Shown here: in pieces, positions 1-5,914 of the stretch
Layout: each line of letters begins with the position of its first letter
Position numbering within the stretch: the first letter of the stretch is position 1
Source: Akkermansiaceae bacterium
GTDB taxonomy: Bacteria > Verrucomicrobiota > Verrucomicrobiia > Verrucomicrobiales > Akkermansiaceae
DNA: 6,368 nucleotides
Direction: 5' to 3'
Assembly (NCBI GenBank): GCA_020627645.1
Contig: JAHDGN010000198.1
Coordinates: 1 to 6,368, forward strand
Made by a program: the position numbers and the translations under genes
Notes under the pieces: generated by a model
The model's input: the letters and a program-made list of their open reading frames with translations, nothing else
Told to the model about the DNA's origin: nothing
Databases searched by the model: none

Positions 1-206
1 GTGGGTCGTTCAGGGGCTGAAATTCTGAGATAGCGTCAGGAAATTCACCTGCATATTGATCAGATCGTGTCTCATGGTTCATTCAGGCATAGTGAGACCA
101 CAAGATATAGCGTACAAGTCTAAATAATCAGGAAATATATACTGCCTAAAGTGAGTTAGCCCTGTAAAACCCGCAATCCAAGCCCCCTCCCCCCCATTCG
201 TCCCCC
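1..206. other. Intergenic stretch with no supportable gene
   Basis: All three plus-strand frames hit stops within the first 35 bases. The only minus-strand reading with an ATG is about 21 codons (10-75), with no family resemblance. The first 175 bases are noticeably more A/T-rich than the rest of the window, and the stretch ends in a C-rich run (183-206) that leads into the repeat block. I see no tRNA, convincing hairpin terminator or promoter. It may hold the distal end or regulatory region of a neighbour to the left, but nothing in the sequence shows that. Confidence 0.5.
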
Positions 207-451
207 ATTCGCGAAAATTCGCGGATTAAACCCTTCTCAACCGAGTCTCAAAAACCTCCGCGTCACTCTGCGACCTCTGTGTCTCTGCGGTAAACCCCTC
301 AACCAAGTTCAGTGAAAATCCGCGTCTTCCGTGGTTCCAAACTCCCCAACCAAAGCCTCCCTCCAACTTAGCGTCTTCGCGACTTTGCGGTTCCCTCCTC
401 ATCCAAGCTCCAATACCAAGCACCCCATCCAAATAATCCGTGGTTCCAAAC
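207..451. repeat. Mosaic of short degenerate intergenic repeats
   Basis: Five repeat modules lie one after another, separated by C-rich linkers such as CTCAACCAAG. On the minus strand they read: CCGCGAATTTTCGCGAAT (207-224); an 'accgcagagacacagaggtcgcagag' type element (256-294); an 'accacggaagacgcgg' type element (314-338); an 'aaccgcaaagtcgcgaagacgc' type element (367-394); and a second copy of the accacgga core (437-451). The 15-base string TCCGTGGTTCCAAAC occurs exactly at 328-342 and 437-451. Such elements are known as non-coding repeats in several bacterial phyla and often give spurious short ORFs with peptides like AETQRSQ, which appears here on the minus strand. Their function is unknown. 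They sit just beyond the pnp terminator, in the usual place for them. Confidence 0.8.
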
Positions 452-452
452 C

Positions 453-487
453 AAAAAAAGCGCGTCCGAATTCCCCGAACGCGCTTT
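453..487 (-). terminator. Rho-independent terminator of pnp
   Basis: Read on the minus strand, a 9-bp perfect stem AAAGCGCGT / ACGCGCTTT (479-487 with 457-465) encloses a 13-base loop. It is followed by a run of seven T residues (plus-strand A at 453-459, the first three T also pairing in the stem). It begins 24 bases after the pnp stop codon, so it most likely ends the rpsO-pnp transcript. Confidence 0.88.
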
Positions 488-511
488 GAAAAATCAAACC
501 TCAATCAGTAG

Positions 512-2707
512 TTACCCAAAAGTCACCACTTCTTCTTCCGAAGGAGGAACCGCGTCATCGTCGACAGCCGACGCCGCAATAGAAGCTGCTGCTCCTGACT
601 CAGCTTCTTCCCTCAAAGCCACCTTGCGAGACATCTTCACACGACCCTTATCGTCGATCCCGATACACTTCGCCGTGATCACATCACCCTTCTTGCAAAC
701 ATCCTCCACCTTCTCGACTCGGCCCTCAGCCAACTCAGAAATGTGGATCAAACCATCCTTACCAGGCAAGACTTCCATGAACGCCCCAAAGGTCGTCACA
801 TTCATCACTGGTCCAGTATAAGTCTGACCAACCTCAATCTCAGCGAACATCCGCTCGATCATTCCCTTGGCCGCCTCAAGTCCCTCCTGCTTCGACGCAT
901 AAATGTGAACCGTGCCATCATCCTCAATATTCAAATCAGCACCAGACTCAGCCTGGATCGCCTTGATATTCTTACCTCCCGGCCCAATCAGCTCACCAAT
1001 CCGATCCTGCGGAATCGACAACGTCTCAATCCTCGGAGCATGAGGACTCAACTCACCTGGCGCCTGAATCGACTCAGCCATCTTCTCCAAAACCTTACCA
1101 CGGCCCTGAATCGCCAAATCAATCCCCTCTTCCAAAATCGAAAGCGGAATCCCCGGCAACTTCAGATCCAACTGATAACCAGTCACACCCTCACTCGTGC
1201 CACAAAGCTTAAAGTCCATGTCACCATAGAAATCCTCAGACCCAATGATGTCCAAAATCACCTCATGCCTCGTCCGATTGCCACTAGCATCTTCTTCAGT
1301 CACCAAGCCACAAGAAATACCAGCCACAGGACGCTTCAGAGGCACCCCAGCATCAAGCAAAGACATCGTACCAGCACAAACCGTCGCCATCGAAGTCGAA
1401 CCGTTCGACTCCATCACCTCCGAACTCACACGCATCGCATAGGGGAAATCCTCTTCGCTAGGAATCACCGGTGCAATCGACCTCTCAGCCAACGCCCCGT
1501 GACCAATCTCACGACGATTCAACCCACCAAAACGGCCCGTCTCACCCACCGAAAACGGAGGGAAGTTGTAATGAAGAATGAAATTCTTCGAATCCTCACC
1601 CCCAGCATAGTTATCAAAGAACTGCTTCTCATCAGCCGGAGCTAACGTACAGATCCCTAACGCCTGAGTCTCACCACGAGCAAAAATCGCAGACCCGTGA
1701 ACCCGTGGCAACGTGCCAACCTCTCCAAAAAGAGGGCGTAACTCACGCAACGCACGACCATCCGCACGGACTCCCTTCTCCATGATGCTCAGACGGAAAG
1801 CCTTCTTCTGGATGTATTCGAAAACCTGCTCGATCTCGAACTCAGTCACCTCTGGATACTGCGCCTTAATCGCAGCCTCCACCTCATCACGCAACGCGCC
1901 AACCTTCTTACCACGCTCCACCTTCGAAGCAGCATAAATCGCATCTTCAATCCGATCCCCAGCCACCTGATAACCGATCTCCAAAAGATCCTCCTTAGCA
2001 ACCGTCACAGAATACTCACGCTTCTCCTTACCTGCCAACCTCACCAACTCCTCCTGAGCCTCAACCAACTGCGTCACCGCAGCCTGCGCGAAGTGCAACG
2101 CCTTCTTAAACTCCTCATCAGGAATCTCATTAGCAGCCCCCTCGATCATGATCACGTCAGTCTTATTACCAACATAAACCAAATCCAAATCACTCTCCTC
2201 ACGCTGCTCAAATGTCGGGTTAATCACAAACTCACCATTCACTCGACCCACCCGAACCGCTCCAATCGGACCCGCAAAGGGAATATCCGAAATCGCCAAT
2301 GCCGCCGACGCACCGTTCATCGAAAGAACATCCGCATCATTGATCTGATCAGCACTCAACAACAACGCCACAATCTGCGTGTCATAAAGATAACCCTTCG
2401 GGAACAAAGGACGCAGCGGGCGATCCGTCATCCGACATGTCAAAATCTCCTTCTCCGTTGGACGACCTTCACGCTTAAAGTAGCCACCCGGGAAAAGTCC
2501 CGCAGCCGAAGCCCGCTCCTTATACTCCACCGAAAGAGGGAACCAAGTCTGTCCCTCCCGAACCTTCGTTTGCGAAACGGCAGTCACCAAAATGATGGTC
2601 TCTCCCATCTGAACTGTCACTGCTCCATCGGCCAACTTGGCCATCTTACCGGTCTCAAAGACCATTGGGCTCGTGCCAACATTGCACGATACATTCTGTA
2701 TATTCAT
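512..2707 (-). CDS. pnp: Polyribonucleotide nucleotidyltransferase (PNPase)
   Basis: PNPase degrades RNA 3'-to-5' by phosphorolysis, releasing nucleoside diphosphates, and works as a homotrimer in the cytoplasm, often with degradosome partners. The 731-residue protein has the full family order. The first RNase PH-like domain covers about 10-145, with GGYFKRE at 74-80 where many homologues have FFRR, and RPLRPLF at 96-102. A helical linker (about 240-310) follows. The catalytic second RNase PH-like domain is about 312-540, with FPPFSVGE 382-389, RRE-IGHGALAER 398-409, SNGSTSM 434-440, and the metal/catalytic residues D492, D498 and K500 in SEDFYGDMDFK. A KH domain (GPGG loop 575-578) and an S1 domain (about 625-695) come next, then an acidic Ala/Glu tail slightly longer than in E. 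coli (711 residues). The ATG lies 7 bases after an AGAAG-type ribosome-binding site. It follows rpsO by 183 bp. Confidence 0.98.
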   Translation of the reverse strand: MNIQNVSCNVGTSPMVFETGKMAKLADGAVTVQMGETIILVTAVSQTKVREGQTWFPLSVEYKERASAAGLFPGGYFKREGRPTEKEILTCRMTDRPLRPLFPKGYLYDTQIVALLLSADQINDADVLSMNGASAALAISDIPFAGPIGAVRVGRVNGEFVINPTFEQREESDLDLVYVGNKTDVIMIEGAANEIPDEEFKKALHFAQAAVTQLVEAQEELVRLAGKEKREYSVTVAKEDLLEIGYQVAGDRIEDAIYAASKVERGKKVGALRDEVEAAIKAQYPEVTEFEIEQVFEYIQKKAFRLSIMEKGVRADGRALRELRPLFGEVGTLPRVHGSAIFARGETQALGICTLAPADEKQFFDNYAGGEDSKNFILHYNFPPFSVGETGRFGGLNRREIGHGALAERSIAPVIPSEEDFPYAMRVSSEVMESNGSTSMATVCAGTMSLLDAGVPLKRPVAGISCGLVTEEDASGNRTRHEVILDIIGSEDFYGDMDFKLCGTSEGVTGYQLDLKLPGIPLSILEEGIDLAIQGRGKVLEKMAESIQAPGELSPHAPRIETLSIPQDRIGELIGPGGKNIKAIQAESGADLNIEDDGTVHIYASKQEGLEAAKGMIERMFAEIEVGQTYTGPVMNVTTFGAFMEVLPGKDGLIHISELAEGRVEKVEDVCKKGDVITAKCIGIDDKGRVKMSRKVALREEAESGAAASIAASAVDDDAVPPSEEEVVTFG

Positions 2708-2722
2708 TTTTTTCTTCTAGTG

Positions 2723-2749
2723 AATCCATCGGGACCCTCCCGATCGATT
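2723..2749 (-). promoter_or_regulatory. Strong hairpin in the pnp 5' leader, next to the ribosome-binding site
   Basis: On the minus strand, AATC-g-ATCGGGA-GGG-TCCCGAT-g-GATT forms a 7-bp perfect stem with a 3-base loop, extended by 4 bp beyond a single G/G mismatch. It ends about 15 bases upstream of the pnp start codon, close to the AGAAG site, and is not followed by a T-run, so it is not a terminator. In E. coli, pnp is autoregulated through an RNase III-cut leader hairpin. A similar role here is an inference. Confidence 0.5.
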
Positions 2750-2758
2750 TAATGTTAA

Positions 2759-2807
2759 AAACAGGACAAATCCCCGGTCTTTAATTGGGTGGGAATCGAT
2801 CCTGTTT
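2759..2807 (-). promoter_or_regulatory. Second hairpin in the rpsO-pnp gap, terminator-like
   Basis: On the minus strand, AAACAGGA (2800-2807) pairs with TCCTGTTT (2759-2766), and an inner UUCCC/GGGGA helix is possible in between. Five T residues (2757-2761), three of them inside the stem, close the 3' side. It could be a second weak terminator, an attenuator, or part of a longer processed leader of pnp. The long interior makes it less convincing as a simple terminator than the element at 2847-2880. Confidence 0.4.
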
Positions 2808-2846
2808 GTCGTCCTCCACATCAAAAATGCAAAAGACCCTCAAAGC

Positions 2847-2880
2847 AAAAAGGCCACAGTGATCGTCACCGTGGCCCTTT
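2847..2880 (-). terminator. Rho-independent terminator after rpsO
   Basis: On the minus strand, GGCCACGGTGA (2866-2876) pairs with TCACTGTGGCC (2852-2862). The 11-bp stem has one G-U pair and a 3-base CGA loop, flanked by AAAAG on the 5' side and TTTTT (2847-2851) on the 3' side. It starts about 10 bases after the rpsO stop. An attenuating terminator between rpsO and pnp is also known from enterobacteria, so partial readthrough into pnp is plausible. Confidence 0.88.
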
Positions 2881-2890
2881 TACTGAAAAC

Positions 2891-3151
2891 TTACTTACGC
2901 AACTCTAGACCCTTCAACACGGCCTGGTAGCGCTCCTCTGACTTACTCTTCAAATAATCGAGCAACTTACGGCGGCGTGCCACCATCCGCAAAAGCCCAC
3001 GACGAGAAGCAAAGTCTTTCTTGTGCTCGCCCATGTGATCAGTCAAATGCTTGATCCGCTGGGTTAACAACGCAATCTGATAATCAGCACTCCCAGTGTC
3101 ACTCTCGCTCTGCTTAAAATCCGCGAGATTAATTCCGTAATCTTTAGTCAT
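2891..3151 (-). CDS. rpsO: Small ribosomal subunit protein S15
   Basis: S15 is a primary binder of 16S rRNA in the central domain and contacts the large subunit in an intersubunit bridge. The 86-residue product is close to the usual 88-89. It shows the family's helical core: an N-terminal helix, DTGSADYQIALLTQRIKHL (18-36), the DHMGEHKKDFASRRGLL stretch with its conserved His, Asp and Arg residues (38-54), and VARRRKLLDYLK (57-68). It starts at ATG 3151 with no good AGGAGG upstream. Instead, a 12-codon frame starting at 3186 ends in an ATGA overlap with this start, which could allow translational coupling. Its own terminator follows 10 bases after the stop, then pnp, the conserved rpsO-pnp order. 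S15 represses its own mRNA in several bacteria; I see no provable site here. Confidence 0.97.
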   Translation of the reverse strand: MTKDYGINLADFKQSESDTGSADYQIALLTQRIKHLTDHMGEHKKDFASRRGLLRMVARRRKLLDYLKSKSEERYQAVLKGLELRK

Positions 3152-3186
3152 TGTCTTAATAATCGGGATAGGTCGAGCCGCTTCAT
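3148..3186 (-). CDS. Possible 12-codon leader ORF coupled to rpsO
   Basis: An ATG at 3184-3186 opens a short frame reading MKRLDLSRLLRQ, whose TGA stop overlaps the rpsO ATG (ATGA, 3148-3151). Four Leu and three Arg residues make up more than half of it. A GGCGG lies a few bases before its ATG as a possible ribosome-binding site, whereas rpsO itself lacks a good one. A short frame like this can arise by chance, so translation is unproven. If real, it would bring ribosomes to the rpsO start. Confidence 0.25.
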   Translation of the reverse strand: MKRLDLSRLLRQ

Positions 3187-3214
3187 TACCGCCAAACCGT
3201 CCTTCGTGATCGAT

Positions 3215-3259
3215 CTCCTAGGCCAACAATGACAAAAACACAATAATTTTTTAAAATTT
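3215..3259 (-). promoter_or_regulatory. Candidate rpsO promoter with an upstream A/T tract
   Basis: Read on the minus strand, an A/T-only tract (3242-3259, resembling an UP element) runs into TTGTGT (3238-3243), then 17 bases, then TAGGAG (3215-3220). Each hexamer matches the sigma-70 consensus at only three positions. TTGTCA at 3230-3235 is a better -35, but I find no good -10 for it. The placement between the sulfatase and rpsO is right, and the abrupt A/T-rich patch stands out. The hexamers themselves are weak. Confidence 0.25.
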
Positions 3260-3282
3260 CACCCCCTACCCCATTTCCCCAA

Positions 3283-4927
3283 TCACTTCCGCGCCTTCTC
3301 CTTCTCGTGATCCCAATTCACCCAAGTTCTCTCAGCCCACTTTTTCCACCGACCTTTCATCTCAGCCACTCTTTTTGGATAGTTTTCCGCTAAATCGTTC
3401 AATTCCGCCCGATCATCCTGAATATTATAGAGCTCCCACCCACGCTTTCCGGGCATCTTCTTACCCCACACCAATTTCCAATGACCCTCCCTCCAAGCCT
3501 TTGCTCCAAAATGCGAAAACCCGATCCCCCGCTCACCTAAGCTTCCCCCGTTCATCAAACCTACCAAACTCCGACCTTCAAGCGGCAACCGCTTTTTCCC
3601 ACCCAACTTCTTCGGATACTTCGCCCCAGACACCTCCAACAAGGTTGGCATCACATCCATCACATGCACTGGCTCCCGAATCCACTTCTCCGACGCCTCA
3701 ATCCCTGCCGGCCAAGATACAACAAATGGCGTCGACAACCCACCCTCATGCGTAAAATGTTTATATAATCTTAACGGTGTATTCCCCAAATTAGCCCACC
3801 CACTCCCATAACTCTGCCACGTTCCCCTCCCCCCAATTTTCCTCAAATCATCCCCCTCGTGTAGAACTGTCTTTCCGGTTCTGGACTGCCCATCAAACCC
3901 AAACGGCCCCCATTCATAACATGCCATCACACAAAAACATGGTCACCGTATTCTCAAAGTCTTCCGTCTCCTTCAAATGCTTCACAAGCCGTCCCACCCC
4001 CACATCAATCGTCTCCACCATCGCCGCAAAAACTGCCATCCTCCTTGCCAAATCCTTTTGCCGATTCTCTGGCAGACTTGCCCACGCGGGATTCCTCTTA
4101 CCAGAAAAACCATTCGCAATATCATCACGATCCACCGGAACCATCGCCCTCGGAGGCAGCTTCCAAAAAGGCTCTCGAGCCAACCCCAATCTCTTCATCT
4201 TCTCAAACCTCTCCCTCCTCAACACATCCCACCCCTTCCGGTAAACCTCATCGTATTTATCAGCTCTCTCAGCCGGAGCCTGCACCGGAAAATGCGGTGA
4301 TGAATGACCCAAAAACAAAAGCCATGGCTTCCCCGACGCCTGCCCCTTCTTCACAAACTCCAACGCATAATCATTGAACACATCACTCGCATAAAATTCC
4401 TCGTCTGAATACCTCAACTCCTCCTTCCGCCCCGTCGGTAGCCTCTCGTACTTCTTCCGATCCCACTGATCCTGCGCATACCAATGCCGATAACCATAAA
4501 ATTCATCAAACCCCCGCCGAATTGGTCCAGTATCTTTGTTGAGATGCCACTTCCCCACATAATAACAACTATACCCAGCTTGCTTCAACGCTTCCGCTAA
4601 CGTCACACAGCCTTCACTTAACCTCCCCAACTGCCCCGGTCCTCCGCTCTTTGAAGGCTTTGCATACGTAAAATCAGAGATCCCCGCTTGCGAAGGATAC
4701 AACCCCGTCATCAACGAAGCCCGAGTCGGACAACACCGCGCCGAAGTATACATCTGACTAAACTTCACTCCACCCTTCGCCAACTCATCCAAATGGGGGG
4801 TCTCAATCTCACCACCGTAGCAGCCCAAATCTGAATACCCCAAATCATCAGCCAAAATCACCACAACATTTGGTTTCTTACCCTCCAAAAACCCCAAACA
4901 CAAAAGCCAACAAATCCAACATCTCAT
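3283..4927 (-). pseudogene. Sulfatase (formylglycine-dependent, type I), broken by a frameshift
   Basis: Enzymes of this family hydrolyse sulfate esters, for example on polysaccharides, usually after export. From ATG 4927 (preceded by GGTGAGG) there is a short hydrophobic leader MRCWICWLLCLGFLEG, then VVILADDLG with metal ligands D27 and D28. The C65-C-P-T-R69 signature marks C65 as the cysteine for formylglycine conversion. GKWH (K126, H128) and HSSPHFP (H212) follow. The frame then reads MFLCD-GML and stops at 3914. Homology resumes one frame over from about 3924: ACYEWGPFGFDG, then LYKHFTHEGG with the active-site Lys, and a C-terminal ELYNIQDDRAELNDLAENYP typical of the family. Restoring five bases would give an uninterrupted 549-residue protein, a normal length. 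The lost bases encode Asn-Gly of the FxxDNG metal motif. As written, the locus gives two pieces, at 3914-4927 and 3283-3930 (the latter from a GTG). An upstream TTG at 4957 is a less likely start. Confidence 0.85.
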
Positions 4928-4953
4928 CCCCAAACCCTCACCCAATCGCCCAC

Positions 4954-5772
4954 TCAATCAATGACAATTTTTGAAGGATCCCACGTCACTTTCGGATAAT
5001 CCAAACCCATCTCATCCATCACCCCCGTCACAATCTTCGACACCACCATATCTCGATACCACTTAAAGTCCGCAGGCACCACATACCAAGGAGCAGCCTC
5101 CGTACTCGTCCGCTCAAACACATCCTCATACGCCAACTCAAAATCATCCCACCGCGCCCGATCCTCCAGATCCTCCGGGAAAAATTTCCAATGCTTCTCC
5201 GGCCGATCCAACCGCGCCTGCAACCTCCGCTTCTGCTCCTCCTTCGAAATATGAAGGAAAATCTTCACAATCGTCACCCCCTCATCCACCAACATCTGCT
5301 CAAAATTCACGATATGCTGATACCTCTTCTCCCAAACCTCCCTCGGCATCAAATTCTTCACCCGCACCGCAATAATATCCTCATAATGACTCCGATTAAA
5401 AACTGCGATCTCCCCCTTCGCCGGAACCACCTGATGCACTCGCCACAAAAAATCATGCGCCAACTCAATCTTAGACGGCGCCTTAAACGGCGTCACCCTC
5501 ACCCCCTGCGGATCCACCCTCGAAAATAACTTCCTCACACAACCATCCTTCCCCCCCGTATCCATCGCCTGCATCACCAACAGCAACTTCCGCTCACCCT
5601 GCGCATAAAACACCCGCTGTAAATCCGACATCCGATTCCTCAACTCCTGAAACACCGGGGTCGCCAATTCCGGAGTATCCAACTCACCCAATGTCGTCGT
5701 CGAAAGACTCTGCAAACTCACCCGCTCACCGGGCTTCACCAAACAACGCTCTCGAAAGTTCGAAGGATGCAT
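4954..5772 (-). CDS. Polyphosphate kinase 2 family, polyphosphate:AMP/ADP phosphotransferase
   Basis: PPK2 enzymes move phosphate between polyphosphate and nucleotides in the cytoplasm. Class III members, which this most resembles, phosphorylate both AMP and ADP. The 272-residue protein has a helical N-terminal part (1-60), a Walker A at 67-77 (MQAMDTGGKDG, K75), the PQGVRVTPFKAPS segment (88-100), and a Walker B-region FNRSHYED at 125-132. A charged lid region follows (about 186-222: ARLDRPEKHWKFF, EDLEDRARWDDFELAYED), then PWYVVPADFKWYRD near the end. ATG 5772 has an AAAAGG site 7 bases upstream. The stop at 4954 is 26 bases before the sulfatase ATG, so the two may be cotranscribed. A divergent Ppx/GppA-like gene begins 142 bp away, supporting a role in polyphosphate metabolism. 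The exact nucleotide specificity cannot be read from the sequence. Confidence 0.93.
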   Translation of the reverse strand: MHPSNFRERCLVKPGERVSLQSLSTTTLGELDTPELATPVFQELRNRMSDLQRVFYAQGERKLLLVMQAMDTGGKDGCVRKLFSRVDPQGVRVTPFKAPSKIELAHDFLWRVHQVVPAKGEIAVFNRSHYEDIIAVRVKNLMPREVWEKRYQHIVNFEQMLVDEGVTIVKIFLHISKEEQKRRLQARLDRPEKHWKFFPEDLEDRARWDDFELAYEDVFERTSTEAAPWYVVPADFKWYRDMVVSKIVTGVMDEMGLDYPKVTWDPSKIVID

Positions 5773-5914
5773 ACTACAACCTTTTCCACTCCCTCAGCCC
5801 AAAGCAAGAAAAACGTCACAATTTCACATTGCCCACCCCCCCCTCCTCACCCCCACAATCCCAACAAGAAAGACGAAGCAGAATCTAACAGCCTCAAATC
5901 ACAGCCAAACCCAG
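5773..5914. promoter_or_regulatory. Divergent intergenic region between PPK2 and the Ppx-like gene
   Basis: Both genes must start transcription from this 142-bp stretch unless the rightward one has an internal start. It contains a C-rich tract with a run of eight C (5836-5843) and a second block of five C about eight bases further on. No convincing -35/-10 pair is visible in either direction. The minus-strand AAAAGG before ATG 5772 is the only clear ribosome-binding site. The rightward ATG at 5915 lacks one. Confidence 0.4.

Noticed and set aside
10..75. 21-codon minus-strand ORF
   Set aside because: Too short, no ribosome-binding site, no family resemblance and no supporting context.
207..451. 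CRISPR array or inverted-repeat transposon end
   Set aside because: Modules differ from one another, spacing is irregular, there are no uniform direct repeats with unique spacers, and no transposase or terminal inverted repeats are present.
226..504. 92-codon minus-strand ORF containing AETQRSQ and NHGRRG strings
   Set aside because: It is made almost wholly of the non-coding repeat modules and overlaps the pnp terminator hairpin. Such peptides are a known artefact of translating these repeats.
743..1645. 300-codon plus-strand ORF, and others on the plus strand across 1245-2752
   Set aside because: They lie antisense to pnp, whose protein is unmistakable. Their low-complexity Arg/His/Thr/Leu-rich translations are what a C-rich antisense strand yields.
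3908..3935. Programmed +1 frameshift joining the two sulfatase pieces
   Set aside because: No slippery run or shifty stop codon at the junction. A +1 shift would also give D-A-C, lacking the Asn-Gly of the metal site, so the joined product would still be defective.
4925..4957. TTG start at 4957 for the sulfatase, overlapping the PPK2 stop
   Set aside because: The ATG at 4927 has a better-spaced GGTGAGG site and puts the hydrophobic leader at the very N-terminus.
5773..5914. Replication origin or terminus at the divergent junction
   Set aside because: The C-over-G skew keeps the same sign on both sides, and no DnaA-box cluster or dif-like site is visible.
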